Below are positions 25,229-33,711 of a stretch of 64,000 bases of DNA, in pieces (the stretch's first letter is position 1; the number at the start of each line of letters is the position of its first letter). Origin of the DNA: an uncultured Eubacteriales bacterium (GTDB lineage: Bacteria; Bacillota; Clostridia; Oscillospirales; CAG-272); the NCBI GenBank assembly GCA_934402395.1, contig CAKRTQ010000011.1, positions 1 to 64,000 on the forward strand, given 5' to 3'. The position numbers and the translations under genes were made by a program. The notes below the pieces were generated by a model, which worked only from the letters and a program-made list of their open reading frames with translations, ran no database searches and was not told the origin of the DNA.

Positions 25229-25537
25229 TCAGCTGAACAGTGAACCCGCATTTGCCGCACCGGATGCACCGATGGCAGTGCCGCAGATTATGCAAAGTCC
25301 GCAGGTGAAGAACGCGATAGTGCTGAAGACAGTCGCTACAATGCCTATCACAAGTCCTGCTGTCGCAAGGCCGGTGGGCTGTCCCGCCGCTTTAAGCTGT
25401 TTCCCGCCAACGATAGCAAGCACCAGCCCGACTACCGAAACCGGCAGACCGATAAGTGACAGATAGCCGCTAAGAACTCCGCACACAACACCGACAATGC
25501 TAAGCACAAATCCGGCTATTGTTTTTCCTTTTCCCAT
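25229..25537 (-). CDS. DUF4190-type small membrane protein
   Basis: The 102-aa glycine-rich protein has two or three membrane segments (GFVLSIVGVVCGVLSG, LPVSVVGLVLAIVGG, LVIGIVATVFSTIAFF). The pattern 'GLATAGLVIGIVA' is typical of DUF4190-like proteins. AAAGGAG lies 7 nt upstream. It lies between the 28-aa ORF and the Lgt-like gene in one operon. No function known. Confidence 0.7.
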   Translation of the reverse strand: MGKGKTIAGFVLSIVGVVCGVLSGYLSLIGLPVSVVGLVLAIVGGKQLKAAGQPTGLATAGLVIGIVATVFSTIAFFTCGLCIICGTAIGASGAANAGSLFS

Positions 25538-25651
25538 GATGTACTCCTTTCACTTGCATTTATTTCAAAAAGTCCCGACAGTGGCATGAACTTTTCTGAA
25601 CAAAAATTAACGCTATACCTGCTTTGCAGCACCAAAAAACTGCAAACAGTC

Positions 25652-25738
25652 TCAATGTCTGCGCCTTTTGCAGCGTATTACAACAATTAATGCCGCAATG
25701 ATAAACGCTGCGGCGGCAGCTATTCCCGCTTTTTTCAC
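25652..25738 (-). CDS. 28-aa basic membrane peptide (small ORF)
   Basis: A 28-codon ORF starts with GTG 4 nt after GAGGTG and encodes a Lys-Lys start, an Ala/Ile-rich helix (AAAAAFIIAALIVVI) and a basic tail (RCKRRRH). This is a plausible single-span membrane peptide. It is the first ORF of a transcript with a consensus promoter (25786-25814) whose start is overlapped by a perfect palindrome. A different frame here gives a longer but unlikely Cys-rich translation. Confidence 0.5.
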   Translation of the reverse strand: MKKAGIAAAAAFIIAALIVVIRCKRRRH

Positions 25739-25763
25739 AGTCCACCTCGTAAATTATTTATTG

Positions 25764-25780
25764 TGTAACAATTTGTTACA
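25764..25780. promoter_or_regulatory. Operator O1, palindrome TGTAACA-N3-TGTTACA
   Basis: A perfect 7-bp inverted repeat with a 3-bp centre sits just after the -10 box of the promoter at 25786-25814, across the predicted start of transcription. A repressor bound here would block initiation. Two near-copies with the same spacing lie at 25875-25891 and 25941-25957. Confidence 0.65.
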
Positions 25781-25785
25781 TCGTC

Positions 25786-25814
25786 ATTATACCACGACTT
25801 ACGAAGGTTGTCAA
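25786..25814 (-). promoter_or_regulatory. Promoter of the 28-aa ORF/DUF4190/Lgt-like operon
   Basis: TTGACA (25809-25814) and TATAAT (25786-25791), both consensus, are separated by 17 nt on the minus strand. Confidence 0.82.
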
Positions 25815-25874
25815 CCGGATCGGGCTTTTTTTTCGCCTTTGAAAATAAAAATCATCATGTTGAACAAAAAATCA

Positions 25875-25891
25875 CGCAACATTTTGTTACA
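25875..25891. promoter_or_regulatory. Operator O2, CGCAACA-N3-TGTTACA
   Basis: This 17-bp site differs from O1 at two arm positions and keeps the 3-bp spacer. It lies in the middle of the divergent region between the XRE gene and the membrane-protein operon. Confidence 0.45.
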
Positions 25892-25940
25892 TATGTACAG
25901 CATTCCGGACATGAATCGCCCATTATGACCGCCGCGCATT

Positions 25941-25957
25941 AGTAACAATATGTCACA
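25941..25957. promoter_or_regulatory. Operator O3, AGTAACA-N3-TGTCACA
   Basis: This site differs from O1 at two arm positions. It ends 9 nt before the candidate -35 box of the XRE gene (TTGAAT at 25967-25972, TATAGA at 25989-25994), so it could mediate autoregulation. Confidence 0.45.
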
Positions 25958-26029
25958 TTTTTTCTTTTGAATAATGATAAAATATCGGTATAGAGTTATT
26001 TGAAATGAAAAAGGTCGGCAGGAGATGTT

Positions 26030-26263
26030 ATGAAGGGTCTGCGGGAGATTCGCAAAAAAAGAGGCTTGAGCCAGCAAAAAGTCGCTATGGACTTGAATAT
26101 AAGCCGCGAGGCGCTGTCGTACTATGAAAACGGAAAGCGCAGTCCTGATGTTTCCATGCTGATTGCACTGTCGGACTACTTCAATGTTTCGGTCGATTAT
26201 CTGATACGCGGATGTGAATTTGATGAGATCTCTCATGAAAGCGGCGCATCTCCGTCAAAATAA
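26030..26263 (+). CDS. XRE-family transcriptional regulator
   Basis: The 77-aa protein is nearly all helix-turn-helix: LREIRKKRGLSQQKVAMDLN, ISREALSYYENGKRSPD and LIALSDYFNVSVDYLI match the XRE/Cro domain. A GGAG site lies 6 nt before the ATG. It has no sensor domain beyond a short acidic tail. It is divergent from the 28-aa ORF/DUF4190/Lgt-like operon, with three matching palindromes between, so it probably represses that operon and itself. Confidence 0.9.
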   Translation: MKGLREIRKKRGLSQQKVAMDLNISREALSYYENGKRSPDVSMLIALSDYFNVSVDYLIRGCEFDEISHESGASPSK

Positions 26264-26316
26264 AAGCGGCGCACCGCCGCTTTGGGATATGAATATTTTT
26301 CCACACGGCATATTAT

Positions 26317-26364
26317 ACAAAAGCTCAGGGTCAGACCCAATAAAGTCTGACCCTGAGCTTTTGT
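26317..26364. terminator. Strong bidirectional terminator
   Basis: ACAAAAGCTCAGGGTCAGAC pairs with its complement around a short loop, giving a 20-bp stem with A-rich and T-rich flanks. It lies between the converging XRE and helicase genes. A small CGGCG/CGCCG hairpin just after the XRE stop (about 26261-26283) adds to it. Confidence 0.9.
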
Positions 26365-26396
26365 ATTGTTACCGGCAGGATATCCAAAAAATCAAT

Positions 26397-28652
26397 TCAT
26401 CGCGCCCCGGCATCTTCACCGGAATATTCGCGGAATATTTCCGCCAGACGCTTTACGACCTCAGTCGGCTTAAGCTTATCGGCAGCATATGCACGGCGCA
26501 GAAGCGACGGCGGCACATGGTCGTCGTACTTTTCAAACACCGGGCATTCGCCCTCTCCGACAAGAGATTCACAGTCTATGCCCTCCGTCGCCGCCTTCTT
26601 CGCCAGTCCGCGTGCGAGGTCATAGCCGTTTGCGCCCTCCATTTTGAAAGTGATAAAGCAGCAGCCCTCATATTCGATCCCGCTTATGCGGAAATCATGT
26701 GCATTTGCCGCAATATAGCGTCTGAGCGTTCTGAACGACCGCGTTCCGAGCCACGGAAAGATGCACCACGAATAGCCTCCGAGATGTACTATCGAATGCG
26801 ACAGCATTCCGGTGCTTCGCGCAAGCTGCCGCGCCGCCTCAAGCCTCTTCGCGGCGTTCGGCTTGAGATACGGATATGCCGTGTCCTCGGCGAGCACACG
26901 CTTCATGCGTTCGAGTATGCGCGTGTTTATCTCGCCGTAGTCGCCGGGCCACGATATCTCCATCTTGCCCTCTACCGGGTGAACATATATCAGCTTGCGG
27001 CGCACGTCAAGCTCTTCGACCTCCCACACTCTGCCCGCGAGCGCAAAGCGGTCGCCTACGGGCGGCGGTGTGGTGATAGTGCCTATCTCATCCGACTTCC
27101 ATCTCACCGTATAGTCCTCGCTGTCCTTGAAAACAGCGTAAAACTTAAAGGATGACAGCAGCTTTTCACCCGCAAGACCGATTATCAGTCCCTTTTCCTC
27201 GGTCACCTCAAGAAAATCGTTCTCGCACATTGAAATGAGCAGCGTGCGGTAATCCTCCTTGGATATTTCCGCGAACGGCGGTAACGCAAGCACGCGCCCG
27301 GCAAGCTCACGCGGGCGCAACTCGCCCGATGACGCCGCAATGCTCAGCGTCTGGTGGAACGCAAGGCTCATCGGCATTTTTTTGTGACCCGGCGGCTCGA
27401 TAAAGCGTTCTTCGATGTAAAGCTGAACTATCGCTATGGCGCGCAGCAGCTCCCACGGAATAAGCTGCGGCAGCGGCGTGTTCGGCAGTGCGTCCTCCTC
27501 GCGGAAGACCATCATCATCTCGGGCGGCTGACCGCGCCTGCCCGAGCGTCCGAGCCGCTGAAGAAAGCTTGTCACCGAGTTCGGCGCGCCGTTCTGAGCC
27601 ACACGTTCAAGCCTGCCTATGTCGATGCCGAGCTCCATCGTGACTGTGGCGCAGGTCACGGCGCGGATGCCGTCATCCTTCATTTTAAGCTCAGCTTCCT
27701 CACGCAGCGCGGCGGAAAGGTTGCCGTGGTGAATGAGGAATACATCCGGCTCGTTCCGCCTTTTTGCTATCTGGCGCAGCGTGGCGGTCACATATTCGGT
27801 CTCCTCGCGCGAGTTTGAAAAAACAAGTGCCTTTTTATCCTTTACGCAGTCGTAAAGATACTCATACCCCGCGTCCAGCTCCGCCCTTCCGCCATCGTCC
27901 GGCGCATCCTGCGCACGCTCGGCTGTCTGGTCGTATGAGGGATTCTGAACATAAAAATGCTCCATTCCGAGCCGCCAGCGCAGCTTTTCGGGCGGCACCT
28001 GCGGTATGTCGGTGGCACGTCCGCTGCCCGCCGCAAGCCATGCGGCGGCGAGTCCGGGATCTCCGACCGTGGCTGAAAGCCCGATACGGCGCGGCGAATG
28101 CCCGATAAGCCCGGCAATGCGGCAAAGCTGGCATATTATCTGATTGCCGCGGTCGCTGCCCGTTAGTGTGTGTATCTCGTCGATAACCACAAAGCGAAGA
28201 TCGCCGAATATGCGCGGGATATCATTCTGGCGGTTTACGAGCATCGACTCAAGCGATTCCGGCGTTATCTGAAGCACGCCGCGCGGCTCGTCAAGCATTT
28301 TTTTCTTGTGCGATGCGGCAACATCGCCGTGCCAGTGCGTGACCGGAATGCCCGTCATATCGAGCAGCTCTTCGATCCTGCCGAACTGGTCGTTTATGAG
28401 ACTTTTCAGCGGAGCTATATAAAGCACTCCGACCGAGCGCGGCATATCCTCGCAGAGAAGCGACAGTATCGGAAAAAACGCCGCTTCGGTCTTGCCGGAC
28501 GCCGTGGATGACGTAAGCAGCAGATTGTTCTCGGTGCAGAATATGCTTTTTGCAGCCGCCGTCTGTACGGCGCGGAGCGAATCCCATGAATGAGCGTAAA
28601 TGTATTCGCGGATGAAATCCGGAAAACGCCCGAATATCTCGTTATCGTTCAT
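26397..28652 (-). CDS. Lhr-like superfamily II helicase (BREX BrxHI-like)
   Basis: The 751-aa protein has the full SF2 set: Walker A TASGKTEA (50-57), PLKSLINDQ, DEIH (158-161), SAT in GLSATVG, then HHGNLSA, TMELGIDIGR and QRLGRSGRRGQPP. A C-terminal winged-helix/Lhr-core-like region follows (GDRFALAGRVWEVEELD). This is the Lhr/BrxHI-type architecture rather than RecQ or UvrB. It starts 9 nt after the ATPase gene and is the last gene of the TerB_N/BrxD-like/helicase operon. It is predicted to translocate on or unwind nucleic acid in concert with the ATPase. Its cargo and trigger are unknown. Confidence 0.85.
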   Translation of the reverse strand: MNDNEIFGRFPDFIREYIYAHSWDSLRAVQTAAAKSIFCTENNLLLTSSTASGKTEAAFFPILSLLCEDMPRSVGVLYIAPLKSLINDQFGRIEELLDMTGIPVTHWHGDVAASHKKKMLDEPRGVLQITPESLESMLVNRQNDIPRIFGDLRFVVIDEIHTLTGSDRGNQIICQLCRIAGLIGHSPRRIGLSATVGDPGLAAAWLAAGSGRATDIPQVPPEKLRWRLGMEHFYVQNPSYDQTAERAQDAPDDGGRAELDAGYEYLYDCVKDKKALVFSNSREETEYVTATLRQIAKRRNEPDVFLIHHGNLSAALREEAELKMKDDGIRAVTCATVTMELGIDIGRLERVAQNGAPNSVTSFLQRLGRSGRRGQPPEMMMVFREEDALPNTPLPQLIPWELLRAIAIVQLYIEERFIEPPGHKKMPMSLAFHQTLSIAASSGELRPRELAGRVLALPPFAEISKEDYRTLLISMCENDFLEVTEEKGLIIGLAGEKLLSSFKFYAVFKDSEDYTVRWKSDEIGTITTPPPVGDRFALAGRVWEVEELDVRRKLIYVHPVEGKMEISWPGDYGEINTRILERMKRVLAEDTAYPYLKPNAAKRLEAARQLARSTGMLSHSIVHLGGYSWCIFPWLGTRSFRTLRRYIAANAHDFRISGIEYEGCCFITFKMEGANGYDLARGLAKKAATEGIDCESLVGEGECPVFEKYDDHVPPSLLRRAYAADKLKPTEVVKRLAEIFREYSGEDAGAR

Positions 28653-28661
28653 TTAGGTATA

Positions 28662-30020
28662 TCAGAAATCAATGTCGGAGGGATCAAATGCAGACTTTTT
28701 TACGGTCCCGCCATCCCCCGGTGTTCCGTCAGACGGTGCGGCGGCCTCTGCAGGAGCCGCGCCGTCATGCGCCGGCACGACCGACGCGGCAATGTCGGAG
28801 AAGCTGCGGTCCGGATTCTGCATGAGTATATTGAGCACCGTCATATAGTCGCGCAGCATTTCACGCGGGGTGATAAGCATATCGGCACCGGCGCGCGACA
28901 GGCAGATGCGCAAAAATTCCAGCTGTTCCTCCGGCGTTATACGCGCCTTGACGCCGTAATAGCGCGAATGCAGCGCCGTCATGCGCACGATCAGAGCCAG
29001 GAGCTCATCGTCGCCGAGACGTGCGAGCCGCAGGACAGGTCCCACGGTATTCTTCACGCCGGCAGCCTGGAAGCGGCTGTCGCAAAGGCGCGAGCGTAGC
29101 GCCTCGTAGCTGTAAAGCCCCCGGCGGGTGTCCTCAAGGAACTGCGGCGTGCCGCCGAGAACGATCTCAAGATACGGCGCGCGTCCCTGACAGGTGTCGT
29201 TGAACATGGCGAGTATCTTTTCGTAGTTGTTTTCGCGCGCCACGCGGTTGGGGATCTTGTAGAGGTTCACACATTCGTCGATGAACACAATAAGACCGCG
29301 ATAGCCGAATCTGTGCGACAGTGCAGCCCACAGCTTGATGAAATCGTACCAGTTTGAATCCGAAATGATTGTCGAAACATCAAAGCCCAGCTCGCGCTTT
29401 GCCTCGGTCTTTGTGGTGAACTCACCGCGCAGCCACCGCAGGCAGGCGGCGCATTTTTCATCCTCGCCGCGTTCGGCGGCAAGATAATATTCAAATATGA
29501 CCTTTGCAAAGTCAAAACCGCCGACCATGAACTCAAACCCGCGCAGTTCGCCGCGCACCGCCTCAAGCAGTGCCGTACTGTCATCGGGAGGACACTTTTC
29601 GCGCAGCGTGCCGAGCCACTTGGCAATTATCTTGCGCAGCGCGCCGCCGTCGGGCGATGCGCGGGATGCAAGATTTTTCATAAGCTCACGGTATGTCGCC
29701 ACGCCCGCGCCGCCGCTGCCGTAAAGGCGCCGCTCGGGGGAGAGATCGGCATCTGCCGTCAGAAAGCCGCGCTCAAGCGCGTAACCGCGTATGAGCTGAA
29801 TGAGAAAGCTCTTGCCGCTTCCGTAACGTCCGACAAGTATCCTCATCGAACCGCCGCCCTCATTCACAAGCTCGAGATCGGACAGAAACGCGGCGATCTC
29901 ATCCTTTCTGCCTATTGCGATATACGGTGCGCCCTCGCGCGGCACGACCCCGGCAGAAACAGAGGCAAGAAGTGAGGCAAGTATTCTTTTCGGTATCTTT
30001 TCTGTGCTGTTGTCAGGCAT
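28662..30020 (-). CDS. BrxD-like P-loop ATPase (DUF2791/BREX ATP-binding family)
   Basis: The 452-aa ATPase has Walker A GRYGSGKS (64-71), followed closely by the family-specific ADADLSPERRLYG segment, ATYRELMKNL, and Walker B LIVFIDE (243-249). Later GGTPQFLEDTRRGLYSYEAL and LRLARLGDDEL match the ORC/Cdc6-like BrxC/BrxD family. In BREX type 2 loci BrxD sits next to an Lhr-like helicase, as here. A Pro/Ala-rich acidic tail ends in DPSDIDF. AAAGGAG precedes the ATG. No PglX methylase or PglZ gene is in the window, so this is a separate system built from BREX-like parts. Confidence 0.87.
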   Translation of the reverse strand: MPDNSTEKIPKRILASLLASVSAGVVPREGAPYIAIGRKDEIAAFLSDLELVNEGGGSMRILVGRYGSGKSFLIQLIRGYALERGFLTADADLSPERRLYGSGGAGVATYRELMKNLASRASPDGGALRKIIAKWLGTLREKCPPDDSTALLEAVRGELRGFEFMVGGFDFAKVIFEYYLAAERGEDEKCAACLRWLRGEFTTKTEAKRELGFDVSTIISDSNWYDFIKLWAALSHRFGYRGLIVFIDECVNLYKIPNRVARENNYEKILAMFNDTCQGRAPYLEIVLGGTPQFLEDTRRGLYSYEALRSRLCDSRFQAAGVKNTVGPVLRLARLGDDELLALIVRMTALHSRYYGVKARITPEEQLEFLRICLSRAGADMLITPREMLRDYMTVLNILMQNPDRSFSDIAASVVPAHDGAAPAEAAAPSDGTPGDGGTVKKSAFDPSDIDF

Positions 30021-30032
30021 TTCTGTGCTCCT

Positions 30033-31742
30033 TTACTTATTTTTGCCGGCGGCGAGGAGAGTCCGCACCTCGTCGGCATAGTCGTCGATAACGCGGTATG
30101 CACCGTCCGCTTCTTCAAGTATTATATCACCGAATATTTCCGCCGCGGCATCATTGACGGCGTCTGCCACCGCATCGGCAAGCGTGCCGTGCGCCGCGGC
30201 AAAAGCGCGCTCGGCAGCCCCGTCTCCTTCAAGCGCCGCCAGAACGAACGGAACATTCTCCGCAAGTGCCGCCGCAAGCCCTCCGTCCTCCGCCGCATCC
30301 GCATGAACGGTGTCGGGAGCCGACGGTCCCGGCTCTGCCGGCATCGCAGATACGCCGTCACCCTCGTCTGCAAACGCTTCGATAAGTTTGTCTGTGGTCA
30401 GCCACGACTCGGATTCTATCCGCGCGGCGTTTTCAAATGAAAGCGTATTGTTTTCGGGCAGCGGATCATAAAGTTTTTCATATTCCGGCATGGACTCCGG
30501 CTTCCGCGCGACCGTGCGGCGTGCCGCCGGCGGAAATTCCGCCGCAAAATACTCATCCACAGCCGCACGCGCAGCCGTGGGCAGCGGACCGAATGAAAGC
30601 CGCGACTTTATCCCCAACGCCGCCCTGAGGCGGTTTTCGGTATACTTCAGTATATCCGTAACCATAAAGCGTATTTCATGCGAGCGGGAAAAGGAACAGT
30701 ATTCAACGTATATCCGCTTTTTTGCGCGCGGTGCGCAAAGAGCGCCGACATATGCATCACGCACTGTCTGCGTATCCCGCATTCCGGGCAGAAGCTGCCC
30801 GGTTTTCCCCGTCATGCCGCGGCAGGCGCGGAGAGCAGCCGATGCAGCCGCAGTCATATGCCTCTCGTAAAGCGGAGCCGCCTCGCCCGAGGCATATCTG
30901 CTTTTGTGCCAGTCATAATTTGAGCAGTACATGATGAGCGCCGCCTCGCCGCCGTCCTTTGTGTCAATGTAAAATTCACGCAGCGACGATGCGCCGAGGT
31001 AAGCCGCCGCCGGTATGCCCTCAAGCGCGTGAAACGGTGCCGGCAGCCTGTTTACAAGGCAAAGATCGCACACCCATTCGGAAAGCTGAACATCAAGTCG
31101 CGGATATTCGCCGCGATACGCCCGCCAGATAAAGCAGAGCTGCTCAAGCGCATCGGCGGCTGCGGACGTGCCCGAGTAAAGGTTTATCAGCTCATAAATG
31201 TAAAGGGTGATATAGCTGTAATCTGCCGGGGGCGCGTTTTTGCGCCGCACCTCTCCGCGCCACCAAAGGTAAAAGGCAAGCTGTGATGAATCAAGCTGAG
31301 AATATTGCGGCATATACGAAAAGAACGGGACCGCACGGCATTCCGGCGCGTTTTTGTGCTCATAATAAGCCGCATTGCGCAGAAACTGCTCGTAATAGGA
31401 ATATCCGGTGTGCCACTTCATGACCGAGACGCGGTGCAGAAGTGTTCCCTCCGGCTCGTATGAAAGCTCTGGCTTTTCACTGCGCGCCGCATCCGGGTCA
31501 TTCTGCGCGAGCCACCCGCGTCCGGCAGCGGCGTTAAGGCTCTCACGCGGAGGGATCCTGACGATATCGGCGGGACCGGCATCATTTTCCGCCTCCGCAA
31601 CTATCTCAACGGCGTCAACAGACGCACGCGGCGCGGCGGTGGCGCGCCTGTGTCTGCGCGGCATAAGTCCGCTGACATCCCAAAAGCTGTCCGCCTCATC
31701 GTGCAGCGCGTTTTTTTCGTCTTTTTTGTCCGTTCCGACCAT
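30033..31742 (-). CDS. TerB_N/TerB_C domain protein
   Basis: The 569-aa protein has a low-complexity N-terminus, then a TerB_N domain (about 105-310) with PFFSYMPQYSQLDSSQ, FYLWWRGEVR and YIYELINLYSG. The C-terminal part, about 425-569 (WLTTDKLIEAF, ending in DAAAEIFGDIILEEADG...YRVIDDYADEVR), matches TerB_C. A long acidic, alanine-rich linker joins them. These domains occur in tellurite-resistance-related and DNA-processing gene clusters. It is the first gene of the operon, from the promoter at 31779-31807, with GGAGGTG upstream. It is probably the sensor or scaffold for the ATPase and helicase. Confidence 0.82.
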   Translation of the reverse strand: MVGTDKKDEKNALHDEADSFWDVSGLMPRRHRRATAAPRASVDAVEIVAEAENDAGPADIVRIPPRESLNAAAGRGWLAQNDPDAARSEKPELSYEPEGTLLHRVSVMKWHTGYSYYEQFLRNAAYYEHKNAPECRAVPFFSYMPQYSQLDSSQLAFYLWWRGEVRRKNAPPADYSYITLYIYELINLYSGTSAAADALEQLCFIWRAYRGEYPRLDVQLSEWVCDLCLVNRLPAPFHALEGIPAAAYLGASSLREFYIDTKDGGEAALIMYCSNYDWHKSRYASGEAAPLYERHMTAAASAALRACRGMTGKTGQLLPGMRDTQTVRDAYVGALCAPRAKKRIYVEYCSFSRSHEIRFMVTDILKYTENRLRAALGIKSRLSFGPLPTAARAAVDEYFAAEFPPAARRTVARKPESMPEYEKLYDPLPENNTLSFENAARIESESWLTTDKLIEAFADEGDGVSAMPAEPGPSAPDTVHADAAEDGGLAAALAENVPFVLAALEGDGAAERAFAAAHGTLADAVADAVNDAAAEIFGDIILEEADGAYRVIDDYADEVRTLLAAGKNK

Positions 31743-31778
31743 TATCCCACCTCCCGCCGTGTGATAGGTTAATATATT

Positions 31779-31807
31779 ATTTTACCATGCTTTTTTATAT
31801 ATGTCAA
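31779..31807 (-). promoter_or_regulatory. Promoter of the TerB/BrxD-like/helicase operon
   Basis: TTGACA (31802-31807) and TAAAAT (31779-31784) are separated by 17 nt on the minus strand. The leader is short and no operator was recognised. Confidence 0.75.
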
Positions 31808-31908
31808 TGGGTACAGCCGAAAAGTACGCGAATTAAAAATTGAAATGAGCTGTTAAAAAATAATGTATTCAACAGTTTCTGGTAAACAACGGTCGGCAAA
31901 ACGGCGGC

Positions 31909-31948
31909 GGGGATGCTAAAAAACTCAAAATGAGTTTTTTACATCCCC
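31909..31948. repeat. Palindromic terminator-like repeat, copy 3
   Basis: GGGGATGCTAAAAAACTCA pairs with TGAGTTTTTTACATCCCC, leaving one unpaired C, around an AAA centre. It begins 8 nt after the MATE gene stop on the minus strand and separates it from the TerB operon promoter. Confidence 0.8.
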
Positions 31949-31955
31949 TACGTAC

Positions 31956-33413
31956 TCAATCGTATTTCATTTTTATTATGCAGCGGATATTCGGAACAGC
32001 AAGGACCGCCACTGCCGCTATCCATGCGCCGGGATCACCGAAGCATACCGCCGCAAACGCCGCGAGCGATGCTGTGGAATCCACCGCGCCGCCGTTGACA
32101 AGCGCGGGCAGAAACGCGCATATAAGCACGCGCGCCACAAGCTCCGCAAATCCCGCCGTAAGAACATATCCCGGGCGGCAGATCCCCTGCGCGGCACTGC
32201 GTCCGACGAACAGAAGACCGAGGATAAAGTAAAGTATCATATCCACATAAAGATATGTATTGCCGAACCGCACGGTCGCCTCCGTTACTTTATCCGCACT
32301 CATGAAAATGTACTGGTATGCGCCGCCTATCGACAGCAAAAGTCCGACCGAAAGACAGACCGAATACATAACGAGCATTATAACAAAAGACTGAAGCGTG
32401 CCGCGGCGAATGCGCACGTATTCCTTTTTACCGTAATTCTGCGCGTTGTAGCCGAGTATTCCCGAGCCGAGACCGTTATAAAATGCCATAAGGAAGTTTA
32501 TGAGCTTATTGGCGGCGCCGTAACCGTTCTGCGCCGGCGTGCCCGGCACCATGATCCCATCGGGCGCAAGGTCAAACTCAACGACCGCCCCCTGCATAAC
32601 GATTATCCCGACCGCAAGCACCGAATACTGCAGACCGAGCGGTATCCCCTGCCCCAGATGAGCCCTGATATCCGCACCGCCTACGGCAATGTCTTCGCGC
32701 CTTATGCGCAGCTCGGGATAGCGGATGAATGTATAAATGAAGCAGAATATCACACTGAGCAACTGAGCCAACACGGTCGCAAGAGCGGCGCCGGCAGGTC
32801 CCATACGGAAGGAGACAAGGAACCAGATATCAAGACCGACATTCAATGCCGTGGATATCATAAGAAAGATGAGCGGCGTTACCGAATCGCCGCGCGCCCG
32901 CAGGACTCCGCATATGAGATTATAGAACATCTGCGCCACGGTCCCCGCAAAAATGATCACGCAATATGTGTAGGCGGCGTTGTATACCTCGCTGTTGTCC
33001 GGCGTTACGTTTATAACACCGAGAAGCCACGGCAGAAGCAATATCGACAGTACCGTAAGCAGTGCAGAGACCGCCAGCGAAAGATATATCTGAGTCACAA
33101 ATGAGCGCCGCACGCCCTTATCGTCGCCCGCGCCGACACATTTTGCGGTGATAACGCTGAATCCCGCCGTGCAGCCGAATGCAAACTGTAAAAAGAAGAA
33201 CGTAAGCGGGAACGTATCGTTGACGCCTGCGACCTCGCCTGCCGTGAGCACCTGCCCGCATATTATCGCATCGGTGAGCACATATATCTGTTGAAGGAAA
33301 TACGAAAGAATTATCGGCAGCGCATAGCGGAGTATCACCCGCCACGGAGTACCGGATGTCAGATCGACCGGACGCATAAGTCCGCCGGATCTTGTTTTTG
33401 ATGTCAAACTCAT
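31956..33413 (-). CDS. MATE-family multidrug/metabolite efflux transporter
   Basis: The 485-aa polytopic protein has about twelve membrane segments in two related halves. The N-terminal GTPWRVILRYALPIILSYFLQQIYVLTDAIICG is typical of MATE antiporters. MATE proteins export cationic drugs or metabolites using a sodium or proton gradient. Its substrate is not predictable. AAAGGCGG lies 8 nt before the ATG. The gene has its own promoter and terminator, so it is not part of the TerB operon. Confidence 0.9.
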   Translation of the reverse strand: MSLTSKTRSGGLMRPVDLTSGTPWRVILRYALPIILSYFLQQIYVLTDAIICGQVLTAGEVAGVNDTFPLTFFFLQFAFGCTAGFSVITAKCVGAGDDKGVRRSFVTQIYLSLAVSALLTVLSILLLPWLLGVINVTPDNSEVYNAAYTYCVIIFAGTVAQMFYNLICGVLRARGDSVTPLIFLMISTALNVGLDIWFLVSFRMGPAGAALATVLAQLLSVIFCFIYTFIRYPELRIRREDIAVGGADIRAHLGQGIPLGLQYSVLAVGIIVMQGAVVEFDLAPDGIMVPGTPAQNGYGAANKLINFLMAFYNGLGSGILGYNAQNYGKKEYVRIRRGTLQSFVIMLVMYSVCLSVGLLLSIGGAYQYIFMSADKVTEATVRFGNTYLYVDMILYFILGLLFVGRSAAQGICRPGYVLTAGFAELVARVLICAFLPALVNGGAVDSTASLAAFAAVCFGDPGAWIAAVAVLAVPNIRCIIKMKYD

Positions 33414-33483
33414 GTTTCAGACCGCCTTTCCCGATGAACGGCAGAAGATCATGCAAGGTACGTCCGCCGCCAGAAACCACCTT

Positions 33484-33512
33484 ATTATACAATTCCGGCG
33501 GTGAAAAAACAA
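33484..33512 (-). promoter_or_regulatory. Promoter of the MATE gene
   Basis: TTGTTT (33507-33512) and TATAAT (33484-33489) are separated by 17 nt on the minus strand. The remainder of 33414-33632 shows no further feature. Confidence 0.55.
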
Positions 33513-33632
33513 GTGGACAATTTGAAAAAACTTTTACGCGCAAAAGCCCGCGTATATGTTGAAATCATATACCTGTTTCCCGGTCGCATCCCTCCGGAAA
33601 TATTATTTTTTTATTAAACCGGTCAAAAGGTC

Positions 33633-33661
33633 TTGAAAACAGCGTCGGGATGGGTTATAAT
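33633..33661 (+). promoter_or_regulatory. Promoter of ireB-ribF-DD-peptidase
   Basis: TTGAAA (33633-33638) and TATAAT (33656-33661) are separated by 17 nt. The ribosome site GGAAAGG and the ATG at 33712 follow. Confidence 0.75.
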
Positions 33662-33711
33662 TAATATGGAATACAATTTTGCCTGCACGCGCGGGCAGGA
33701 AAGGCATTGAA

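Noticed and set aside
25560..25745. 61-aa Cys-rich minus-strand frame
   Set aside because: It overlaps the 28-aa GTG-started frame, which has the ribosome site and a sensible membrane helix.
31848..31886. Possible decayed sixth copy of the palindrome family (CTGTTAAAAAATA...AACAG)
   Set aside because: It lacks the CTCA/TGAG centre and pairs poorly, so chance similarity in an AT-rich stretch is more likely.
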